The notes beneath the pieces are model-generated. The model saw only the letters and a list, made by a program, of their open reading frames with translations. It had not been told where the DNA came from and searched no databases. Positions 1 through 8,997 of a stretch of DNA of 33,699 nt are shown piece by piece; position 1 is the first letter of the stretch, and every line of letters begins with the position of its first letter. The DNA is from Atkinsonella hypoxylon (Eukaryota; Ascomycota; Sordariomycetes; Hypocreales; Clavicipitaceae), in the NCBI GenBank assembly GCA_000729835.1, contig JFHB01000276.1, positions 1 to 33,699 of the forward strand. Direction: 5' to 3'. The translations under genes were made by a program, and so were the position numbers.

Positions 1-286
<286 letters not shown>

Positions 287-746
287 CTCTTTTTTTATTT
301 TTTTTTCTTTGATTTCTTGATTATATCTAGAAGGATGCTCTCATTGATTGCTGGTCCTCTTGACGAACCGTTTTCCGATACGCAGGGACTGACATGTACA
401 ATAGCATATGATAACAAGTAGAGATGTGTATGTGGGGTTGTCGAGCGCAAGGGGCAGCAAGTTGGAGAAACGGTTTGCTACAACGCTCCGCATAGGGAAT
501 GGAAATGCCTTTGGGATTTCGAGCATTTACATACAATAACACTTTGCATCGAGGGAATCCTGGACAGGCAACTGGGGATTGTGAGAGAAACGACAAGGGA
601 ACCGACTATATGTCATGGGCAAGGACATGGACACGGCCATGATATAACCATAAGGCACCACGAGCGCCATCAAGTGGAGACATTCTGGGCCACCTGAAAA
701 ATGCATTTTCTGGCCTTGGCTATTCTGTTGTTGACGTGTTTTATCG

Positions 747-795
747 CTTGGGCTTGGGCTTGGCTTGGCTTGGACTGGACTGGACTGGACTGAAC
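747..795. repeat. Short 5-6 bp tandem repeats (TTGGGC/TTGGC/TGGAC)
   Basis: Consecutive runs of TTGGGC, TTGGCT and TGGACTGGAC units form a drifting minisatellite. They continue into two CTTACA units to about 812. It is non-coding as far as can be seen. Confidence 0.8.
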
Positions 796-1070
796 TGACA
801 CTTACACTTACACAAGTGATGCCTGGCAACGCAACAGCTGCCTGCCGTGCCACTTCTGCTCTCTAGCTCCGTCTCCGCTCGATGGGCTGAGCATTGTGCT
901 GAAACGGGAAAATGACTGGCAAAGCGTCCAGGACTCCGTAATGACGGCTCCGATTGGGGCCGCCGGCATGTTGCCGAGACAGTTCCGACAGGGGGGGATC
1001 TTATCTTGTTGAGGCGGCCACGAGGATCTCGGTCGTGAGATTTGCATCGCACATTGCACTTCGGGTATCC

Positions 1071-1106
1071 GACCTCGACGACCTCGACGACCTCGACGAC
1101 CTCGAC
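1071..1106. repeat. Four perfect copies of 9-bp GACCTCGAC
   Basis: The 9-base unit GACCTCGAC is repeated four times without error. It reads as Asp-Leu-Asp on the plus strand and as a Gly-Arg-Arg run in one minus frame, which creates spurious open frames. No gene is supported around it. Confidence 0.9.
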
Positions 1107-2253
1107 GGCCCTGTGCAGGTCGCGGGCTACGGAGGACGTTGATGAGATGTGACTGAACTGGGGGATTTATGCAGCAGTGAGACACCATTGCGGGTGCTGG
1201 CATTTGTGGTCTAAGTTACCTACCTAGGCTATTCTAGTAATAGTCAAGGTATATTCGGCATATTCGGGCTCGGGCTGAATGCTGGAAGCGAGCCTCCCCT
1301 CTCATGATTGATCCCTTGACTACCGTAACAGCTGAGATGAGACATCCATGTACGGATATGGCAATAGGAAAATGAAACGTCTTCCACATTCAGCCCCTGG
1401 ACGACAAATCGCAGTTACTTAATAATGCAACCGGACAAGATCGACCCGATATTTGTACCTCGTATCATGTCCATCCCTTCCCTTTGACTACGCGGAGCTG
1501 GGGACAGGCCCAATCATAGATGCTTGTACCGAGTAGAACCGGTAGGTACATCGCAATTATTGCTCATTCCAGTCTTCTGCTACGTAGAATGCTCAAAGGT
1601 AAAACATTGCAAGTTATATACGCATTATTTCATGCGTGATTGCTGTTTCTGATCCTCCGCACTCAGAGGTTTTCAACAAAAGTATCGCGGGACCTTGATC
1701 TCCTCCATGCTTTCTTATTGACCTCGAGCCATTCCCGCGCGAGCCGTGGCAATCACGTAATTGCAGCTGAGCCCGTCAGATCCGCCCAACGATAGAATCG
1801 AGGTAATTCGCTGCTCTTCCATCCAGGTGGCACTGAATATTGCGCACTGGACGCTGGGAGATAGCGCATCAGCTGCAGCATCAGTCGTACCAAGCACCAG
1901 CCCGGCTGCCCCGAGGACGTAAACACGCAGCAACGGATTTTTGAATACCTAGATATAGCACGATGCATTATAATTACTAGTCAACTGTACGGAGTAAATA
2001 TCCGTCCTATCGGATGAAGCGTGCGCATTAGGAGGAAGAAGGGCTTAATGCCAGCTTAGGTGTGGCAAAACACACATTAAGTGTATCAGGGCAGCTTACA
2101 TGGCATTCTGTGAGCCGTAAAGAGCCTTGATATCTTAGGAAGTACCTTTGCATATATATTCCTGTATATGGAAGTACGAGTCATGTCTCGGGCCTACTTG
2201 CTACTGCATGTATTCAAACCTCCGTGCTCCGTGTTTACGGTAGCTAGGTACTG

Positions 2254-2315
2254 ACAGATTAATCCGGCACGCAATGCCCACGCCGTTTCCCGTGCTTAGG
2301 ATCGGATTAAAATGT
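2254..2315. repeat. Possible degenerate TIR element related to the 70-bp copies
   Basis: The stretch starts ACAGATTAATCCGG, and its right end, read on the minus strand, starts ACATTTTAATCCGA, so the ends are imperfect inverted repeats. The first 11 bases (ACAGATTAATC) equal the right terminal repeat of the element at 13071-13140 when that end is read on the minus strand. The interior is not clearly related. It is offered as a possible third, eroded member of that family. Confidence 0.35.
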
Positions 2316-2574
2316 CACCCACGTCACTTAGTACCTGACAAGGTCACCACACGCTTCGCACCCACCGAGCATTTGCTGCGTCTCCAACTTTCAGCGTCGC
2401 CTTGATAATTACACAGCACCACCAGCACCCAGCGTGATCGACTGTTGGCTGACTGTGGCTCACGGTCCGATGCTGCGCTGAATGGGGCTCCAAATTGCGC
2501 ATGCCTCTACAAGCGGAAGACTCGACTACTCTAGGCCAGCGACCGAAACTGCCTCGCTTGTACCCACCGCCAAC

Positions 2575-3661
2575 ATGTCATCAAAGCGAAGCCTTTCTGT
2601 ATCTTCATCGTCGGGCTCGCCAGATGGAAATCCCAAACGGTCCAAGATCGGGGCTCCGAGTACCGATGCAGCTGTCGTCAAGTCGCCCAGCATCGATACA
2701 TTCGAACCTGAAGATGGAGTCATGGCGGTTCAGTCCCTCGCACCCTCTCACCATGCCAACGCAAGAGTGGGAGTTCAACGCTCTATAGCCATGGTTCTGA
2801 AGCATGATGGGTTCAGTTCATCTACACCAGAAGCATTGGAAAGCTTCACAAACCTCGTTGAGACATGTTAGTTTGCTGTTGAATTCTTCCCCAAGGTACA
2901 TGCCACTAACGCATCGTCTAGACCTTCAGTCGTTGATAGAAGAGACCAAAAGATTTGCGCTATCTTCGCGCCGCGACCACCCGACCCCCACAGACTTCGA
3001 GGCTGCTCTCCGACACTTCAACCTGACTACATCGTGTTTGAAACCACATCTGAAGAACCCGTTACCGACAAGCGCTCTCGCACCGGCATACCAGCATGTC
3101 CACGAAGCAGACCAAGACGCCCGTGCGGCCTTGCCGCTCCTTGGCCCTGAGCTTAGTGGCCAGCAGGATAAGGACTCGAAAAAATACATCCCTTTATCCT
3201 TCCCCGACTTTCCAAGTCGACACACGTACAAGTTCACTCCACAAGAAGACGTAAATACGCGAGACTCGAAAAGCATACGAGAGGAAGCCGCTAGGACCGC
3301 ACAACAAGGAGAAGATGCTCTTCGGCGTCTGGTTCGAGCATCCAAGATGCGGAAACAAAAGGAGGCCAAGTCTATGGTCGAAAAGGACAGCCAGGGGAAG
3401 GAGCGTTTTCGTCTATGGGAATCTACCATGAGACGATTCATGGGAGCCGATCAACGGGGCGAAAACACCGAACAAGTTGAGATAGCCGATCACAGCATGA
3501 TTGTCAATGGAGACGCCATGTTTGCTCGTAAGGAGATATCGCGCTTGGGCAAGCGCCCCGCACCGCTGGCTTCATCAACGACTAAGTGTACTATTGCGGC
3601 AACCGTCCAGCATGATTCGATGACGAAGAAACCGAAAAAGTTGCGGGACATTGTACGATGA
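2575..3661 (+). CDS. taf8: Transcription initiation factor TFIID subunit 8 (TAF8)
   Basis: TAF8 is a nuclear TFIID subunit that pairs with TAF10 through a histone fold. Exons are 2575-2866 and 2922-3661, giving 343 aa; the 55-bp intron has donor GTTAGT, branch CTAAC and acceptor CTAG. Residues ~60-130 form a bromodomain-associated histone fold (GVQRSIAMVLKHDGF ... DHPTPTDFEAALRHFNL). Residues ~185-205 carry the TAF8 C-terminal signature YIPLSFPDFPSRHTYKFTPQ. The N terminus is Ser-rich and low complexity, and a charged region (~215-280) with a basic C-terminal end follows. The start at 2575 was chosen for its good context (CCAACATGTC); an in-frame ATG at 2482 would add 31 residues. The splice junction restores the helix ...LVETYLQSLIEETKRF, which is strong support for the model. 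The gene runs in tandem with RACK1 downstream, with about 855 bp between them. Confidence 0.92.
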
Positions 3662-4516
3662 TAGAATTGGAAAAGCGAACGTTACGCCTGCATTTCTGGA
3701 TTTCTTCTCTCTTCACTCCTTCACTAGCTCGATACCCTGAATGCTGGAGATAGGGCATTAGGGTGGTCATCGGGCCATTAAGCAGTTTCCTTTGAGCCTG
3801 GCGCATGGAGTTACCTGATTGGGGTGCGAATAAAAGAGCAAACATCTCGAGAAACGGCGTCGCTCGGTACGGACTATATGCCAATGCAAACATTTTGTGG
3901 CGTCAGCTTCGACCATGGAAATGTGAGCAGTCACATCTGCTCAGCTAAATTAAGCAAAGTTAAAGCCGTCAAGCGACTCATTATATTGTCTTTGGGCATC
4001 TAGGTGCATTGTTCTCGTGAAAGATGCTCGGATGATGCGTCAATATGCTCAAGCAACACGATCGTCTTCACGAATGCTTAAACCGTAACTTGACAATATG
4101 CAAATTCGCTATAGGGCTCATGAGCGGCTTGGATCAAATCTTTGAGTCCACCTGCTTTCATCGCTTTGGATTTCAAAGTACCATAAATGTATTCCGTATG
4201 CCAGCAGAGGACTAAATGACTCCGTACAGCGCCCATATATGCACAGCCACATAATCAGCCACAGTGCCAGACCTTCTAAGCTCCACTCGGTCTTACTGCC
4301 GGTACCTGCGAGACCAGGGACCACAGGCCCAGCGTGCGGCCCTAATTTTTCACCCACACAAAAAATATCCCAATTTCTGCCGAACCAGGCTTGAGACCAA
4401 GCGACCCAGTCGATTTGCAGAAGAGTCAGAAGCCCTCGCGAAACCCTTCTGACTTTCTCTCCTCCCCTCCTACTGCACCTCTCGACTTTCGTTGCGTTGC
4501 CTTCGTCAACATCGCC
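3662..4516. other. Intergenic: taf8 3' region and RACK1 promoter/leader
   Basis: This stretch of about 850 bp holds no supportable gene. The last ~200 bp are pyrimidine-rich with few upstream ATGs near the RACK1 start, as expected for a highly translated gene's leader. No clear TATA box or terminator could be assigned. Confidence 0.5.
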
Positions 4517-6135
4517 ATGGCTGAACAATTGATCCTCAAGGGCACTCTGGAGGGCCACGTACGTTTTTACCCTGCCATTTCTTCTGTCACTTTGCCCATT
4601 TACCGGGGGCTTCGGACTGATAACGACGAAGCCCGAATGGAACGAGAGCGATGGACGGAATGACATGATTCTCGAGATATATATGAGGGATATGAATGCT
4701 GACTTTGCACAGAATGGCTGGGTCACCTCTCTGGCCACCTCCATGGAGAAGTACGTCGATTCCCAAAAATAACCCCCTGGTATCTACGAGGCGAACGAAT
4801 TGATGCACGAATATTGCGCCGAAAGACAAAGATTGCGAGGAATAACGATTTTGTGCTAACATGGATGCTCTTTGCTTCAGCCCCAACATGCTTTTGTCTG
4901 CTTCCCGCGACAAGACGTTGATCATTTGGAACCTCACCCGCGACGAGAGCCAATACGGCTACCCCAAGCGATCCCTGAAGGGCCACTCTCACATTGTCTC
5001 GGACTGCGTACGTAGTACCCCTATTCTTAGGGCTACCTATCCTTCTTAAACAGCAAATGGGAGCCGGTTCAGGAGAATATCTTGGGCTGATTCGATATTG
5101 AATGAACAGGTCATCTCCTCCGATGGTGCTTACGCTCTATCCGCCTCATGGGACAAGACCCTCCGCCTGTGGGAGCTTGCCACTGGTACCACCACTCGAC
5201 GATTTGTCGGCCACACCAATGATGTGCTGTCCGTGTCTTTCTCTGCCGATAACCGTCAGATCGTCTCTGGTTCCCGCGACCGCACCATCAAGCTGTGGAA
5301 TACTCTTGGCGACTGCAAGTTCACCATCAACGAGAAGGGCCACACCGAGTGGGTTTCCTGCGTGCGATTTAGCCCCAACCCCCAGAACCCCGTCATTGTC
5401 TCTTCCGGCTGGGACAAGCTTGTCAAGGTACGTTTGCGGAGGACCCTTATTCGGCTTAACTTCCCATGACCAGCCCCGAAAGCGCAGCATTACACCCTGG
5501 TTCCACCTCGAATTCATATACATGATGTTTTGCAAAATTCTCTCAAGTATTTGCTACTTCAGAGCCTTTAAACCGGCCATGAGACAAACTAATCACCTTT
5601 GCCTGATCTATTATCTTGTGAAACTGTTATGCTGCGTCTTCGGGACGGTGAAGGGAAGCCTCTATATATATAGACATCAGACTAACCTTTTTGGTCTTTC
5701 TTTTTTGGACAGGTCTGGGAGCTCTCCAGCTGCAAGCTGCAGACTGACCACATCGGTCACACCGGCTACATCAACACCGTCACCATCTCCCCTGATGGTT
5801 CTCTCTGCGCTTCCGGTGGCAAGGACGGCACCACCATGCTCTGGGATCTTAACGAGTCCAAGCACCTGTACTCTCTCAACGCCAGCGACGAGATCCACGC
5901 TCTCGTCTTCTCGCCTAACCGATACTGGCTCTGCGCTGCCACCGCCAGCAGCATCATCATCTTCGACCTCGAGAAGAAGAGCAAGGTCGACGAGCTCAAG
6001 CCCGAGTTCACCGCTGTTGGCAAGAGCCGGGCGCCCGAATGTGTCTCTCTGGCCTGGTCTGCTGATGGCCAGACCCTCTTCGCTGGTTACACTGACAACA
6101 TCATCCGTGCTTGGGGTGTCATGTCGAGGGCATAA
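4517..6135 (+). CDS. cpc-2: RACK1 / CPC-2 / Asc1-type WD40 ribosomal scaffold protein
   Basis: This is the RACK1 orthologue, a seven-bladed WD40 propeller bound to the head of the 40S ribosomal subunit and linking translation to signalling (CPC-2 in Neurospora). Five exons (4517-4558, 4713-4750, 4881-5007, 5110-5427, 5713-6135) give 315 aa, about the fungal norm of 316. The start MAEQLILKGTLEGH lies in GCCATGG context. WD repeats are clear: GHNGWVTSLAT...LIIWNL, GHSHIVSDCVIS...LRLWEL, GHTNDVLSVSF...IKLWNT, GHTEWVSCVRF...LVKVWEL, GHTGYINTVTI...MLWDL, and two degenerate C-terminal blades ending NIIRAWGVMSRA. All junctions keep frame, and donors are GTACGT-like. Intron 4 is unusually long (285 bp) and carries a U24-like snoRNA. 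The gene is convergent with ost3. Codon use is C-biased at third positions, consistent with high expression. Confidence 0.97.
5520..5610 (+). ncRNA. snR24: C/D-box snoRNA U24 (snR24-like) in RACK1 intron 4
   Basis: Within the long fourth RACK1 intron lie a C box ATGATGT (5522-5528), a conserved block TATTTGCTACTTCAGA (5548-5563) containing the D' guide and a CAGA D'-like box, a C'-like ATGAGAC (5579-5585), and a D box CTGA (5603-5606). From memory, the TATTTGCTACTTCAGA block and ATGAGACA match yeast snR24. That snoRNA lies in the intron of ASC1, the yeast RACK1 gene, and guides 2'-O-methylation of 25S rRNA. The flanking terminal stem is weak, and the stretch just upstream of the D box differs from what I recall of yeast. 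The host gene, the position and the guide block together make the call convincing. The exact ends are approximate. Confidence 0.82.
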
Positions 6136-7037
6136 AATCTGCATGGCCCCCTCTTCACAAATTAAATTGTAATAGCGGCGAAAAGGCATGAAATTTCTTG
6201 AGAACGGGAAACTCACCATGGGAACAATTGCAAAAGGGAGAAAAAAAAAAGAGACAGGCAAAGATGTTGGGCGTGAGAGCAGAAGCAGAGGTAGCAACAA
6301 TGTTCAACCAACAAGTCAACTTTTGTTTTGTTCTTTTTTCCGGTCCTTTGGGGTTGAATGTGGCAAGATGGTAGGGTAAGATCATGGTAGGGCGTCATAC
6401 GGTTGGCTTCCTTCCCCCGTTTTGGTCTTTCTTTATTGAAAACGTGAATGGGAAAACGGGGAACAAGGAAGGCTTGACTGCATCGGAAGAGGCATGACAT
6501 ATTGCTTGTTTTTAGGCAGCCTCCGAGGACAGAATTAGGCATGCGTGCTGTGTTCTTCCAATAAAAGAACTCGACTTCATGACTGTGCGTACTGGTGATG
6601 GATCGTTTTCTTGATCGAAAGTGTCGACTGGCTGTGATTGAACAATGTGCTCTGGACTCATGCGTCACGCCAGCTGAGCTTTGGTATCACGTTTACATGC
6701 GTAGGTTAGCGGCGTAGGGTGAAATTAATGAGGTTTATATGCTGAACCATGCATGAGTGGCCTGGACAGTTATTTGACGATAAAATCGCAGAAAACATGA
6801 CATTGATAAATTTTGTTTCGTTATTTACGGCCTTTATTTTGCCATGCTCGGACTTTCCCGATGGAATGCAATTTTTATAATACATATTTGCTCCCTTCAG
6901 TGTAATCTTTTAATATATGCTTCCATCACTAATCTCCCCGAACGCGCTGGCCTCCGGTCCAACATTGAATCTATCCAGCCATTGCTTCTGAGCAAAACTT
7001 TGTCACGGCAGTTTTTGAGCGTACTCATTTCGTCCTT
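6136..7037. other. Intergenic between convergent RACK1 and ost3
   Basis: This 900-bp stretch should hold the two facing 3' UTRs. It is AT-rich toward the ost3 side (6720-6920). No gene, RNA or repeat was recognised. Confidence 0.5.
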
Positions 7038-8276
7038 TCACATGAATGGTGGCAGAGCGAAAGGATAGCCGGCGTTCTTGATGCGGAAAATACTCAGCAG
7101 GAAGCTGTACACTAGGAACATAGCAGCCGCCCAGATGAAGACAGTGACAGACTGAGACTTGGGATTGGTCATACGAGGGACCCTGTTGGCAAGGACGATA
7201 GTGCACAAGCTCAATAGGCCATCTACGTCGATCCGCATTAGTTGGGGGGTTCCGAGAGGAAGGCGCAACGGATGGAGAGGGAGAGGGTGCGGAAGATGAT
7301 ACGTACACATGGCAGCAACAATCTGAGTCTCAAGGCCAAGCTGGGATTGAAAACCACCGGTGAAATAAACGACGCCCCCCTTGCCATCGCCCGTGACATA
7401 CGGAACCTTGCGAATGTGGTTGAACATGTGGCCGCTGCAGAAGAGGAGAATGGCAATCATGCTTCCTGCAGCCCATAGGTTGCGGTTTTGGATAATGGGG
7501 AGAACGTATGGCGTGGCAGAGATGGCGGCGGTTACACCGCCGGCGAGGAAGGTGATGGCGGAAGCCCATTTGAGGTAGTTGACAGGACGCTTGAGCTCGG
7601 GGTGAGGGCGGCCGGGGAGGTTGCGGACGAGCCAGGCATGGACGACTTCGGCGGGACTTGGTCTATGAATGGAAAATCAGTCAAATGCCGCACCATTTCG
7701 CCTCAATCGAAGGCATTCGTGGGGAAAAAAGGAAGGTGTTCTTCGCTACTTACCCCATGGCAAAGTCATATCGGAGAGGCGGGCCCGAAGCAACGGCATG
7801 GGGGCCAGTAGTAGGAGGGAAGAGTAAAAGAACAGGAGCCGTAGTGAGGCCAAGCTAGACGAAGATCAGTCTTTCAGCGTCCCCCAGTCAGCACGCGCGG
7901 GACGTGAAGATTGTAAAAGCCCTACCGACGTGAACGTATCTCTCCCATCGGTAAAGTCCAGGACACCAAAGATCAGCCTCGACTCCTGCTTCTTATCGCT
8001 CTTTGTCCAGCTCGAGGCAATCAACTCCCACTCAGGCTTGAACTCTCGGCACAGCATGCATGAGAAGCGTGCATCCTGGGCCGTCAGCACGACAGCGACG
8101 GCATAGTCTCTCGGGCTGGCTGTCAGCGTCTTGTACGAAGCGTCGTTGAGCGGGATCGGATTGCTGAGTCTAGACAGGCGGGTGAACTTGGCGAATCGTT
8201 CCCCGCTGGATGGCTCCGCGGCAAGGGCACTGGCGACGAGCGCGCAGGCCGGAGCGAGAGCTTGTAGGAGACGCAT
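7038..8276 (-). CDS. ost3: Oligosaccharyltransferase subunit OST3/OST6 family
   Basis: This is the thioredoxin-like subunit of the ER oligosaccharyltransferase, which holds nascent chains by mixed disulfides during N-glycosylation. Minus-strand exons are 8276-7926, 7854-7754, 7662-7307 and 7222-7038, giving 330 aa; introns are 71, 91 and 84 bp and every junction keeps frame. The N terminus is a signal peptide (hydrophobic to about A20). The lumenal thioredoxin-like domain has the redox motif C73-M-L-C76 and the conserved stretch TAPVLLLFPPTTGPHA. Four hydrophobic segments follow (ITFLAGGVTAAIS, AAGSMIAILLFCSGHMF, VAAMYGLLSLCTIVLAN, TVFIWAAAMFLVYSFLL), with the family sequence RKVPYVTGDGKGGVVYFTGG in the loop between the second and third. 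The start is the only ATG giving a signal peptide. The size matches fungal OST3. The gene is tandem with nag3 upstream, but no functional link to the cluster is expected. Confidence 0.95.
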
Positions 8277-8997
8277 CGTGGACGGCAGCGCGACTGTCGT
8301 TGCGGATTGGCGATGTCTGGATGAAGATGTCAGGGAGGATGGTTGGGGATAGCTGTTGCTGGTGGAGCTCCGTCTACAGCATCGCTTTGGAGCTAAGGTG
8401 GCCTTAGAGAAGTGCGGGAGTACAAGCGAAGATGTACACACCATGACTCGACTGGCCGGGGCCAGGTTGGGGGGGAACATTGCAGCCTCATGTGGCTTGG
8501 CCCTGACGAGGCTTAGTCATCGTCGAGTTTTCTCGAGCCACCTATTACTGCGTCACGGGACTTGCTTTTGGTCAACGTCGACGACGTGCTGCACTGCACC
8601 GCAGCAGCGTTTTGAAGACGAAGGAACAGGAACACCTGGTAGTCATATCTAAGAGCTTGGCTTGATTGCCCTGATACTACACGTCACCTGGTATCCTGAA
8701 ATAAACGAGTAACTCTAGCACCAGCTAGATTAGCCATATCTTGCCACCACATACTGTAACTCCTAACAATACCGCTACACATCTCCCAGGAACGCTTGAA
8801 TTCGTGAGTATCGTGCAGATTGATTCTGTCTCCCAGCAGAAGAAAATTTGTAGATAATGTGGTGCCGCCCAACGCTTCGAGATAGAACATAAAGAATCTT
8901 TTGTAATTATCCAGTTACAAATACGACGGTCATATTTGGCAGCTGATATCGCCAGCACTGTCAGCTCGAATACTCACTCGCACAGGGTCAGCTAGAC
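8277..8997. other. Intergenic: ost3 promoter and nag3 3' region
   Basis: About 720 bp lie between the ost3 start and the nag3 stop. The right half is AT-rich and should include the nag3 3' UTR. No gene was recognised, and the open frames here are short and unconvincing. Confidence 0.5.

Larger units (their letters stand above)
311..2574. other. Gene-poor region upstream of TAF8
   Basis: No coding region could be supported here. The open frames are short, unrecognisable, and several are created by the minisatellites at 747-795 and 1071-1106. The part nearest 2575 should hold the TAF8 promoter and leader. A possible TIR-bearing relic lies at 2254-2315. CTAGGTA-type motifs common in hypocrealean intergenic DNA occur near 1220 and 2245. 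No tRNA or rRNA signature was seen. Confidence 0.6.

Noticed and set aside
808..1203. 131-codon minus-strand open frame
   Set aside because: It is driven by the GACCTCGAC minisatellite (Gly-Arg-Arg repeats) and has no recognisable domain.
5102..6172. 356-codon plus-strand open frame over the RACK1 gene
   Set aside because: It is a shadow in another frame of RACK1 exons 4-5 and runs through the snoRNA-bearing intron; the sequence is Ser/Pro/Thr-rich and unlike any family. The spliced WD40 model explains the region.
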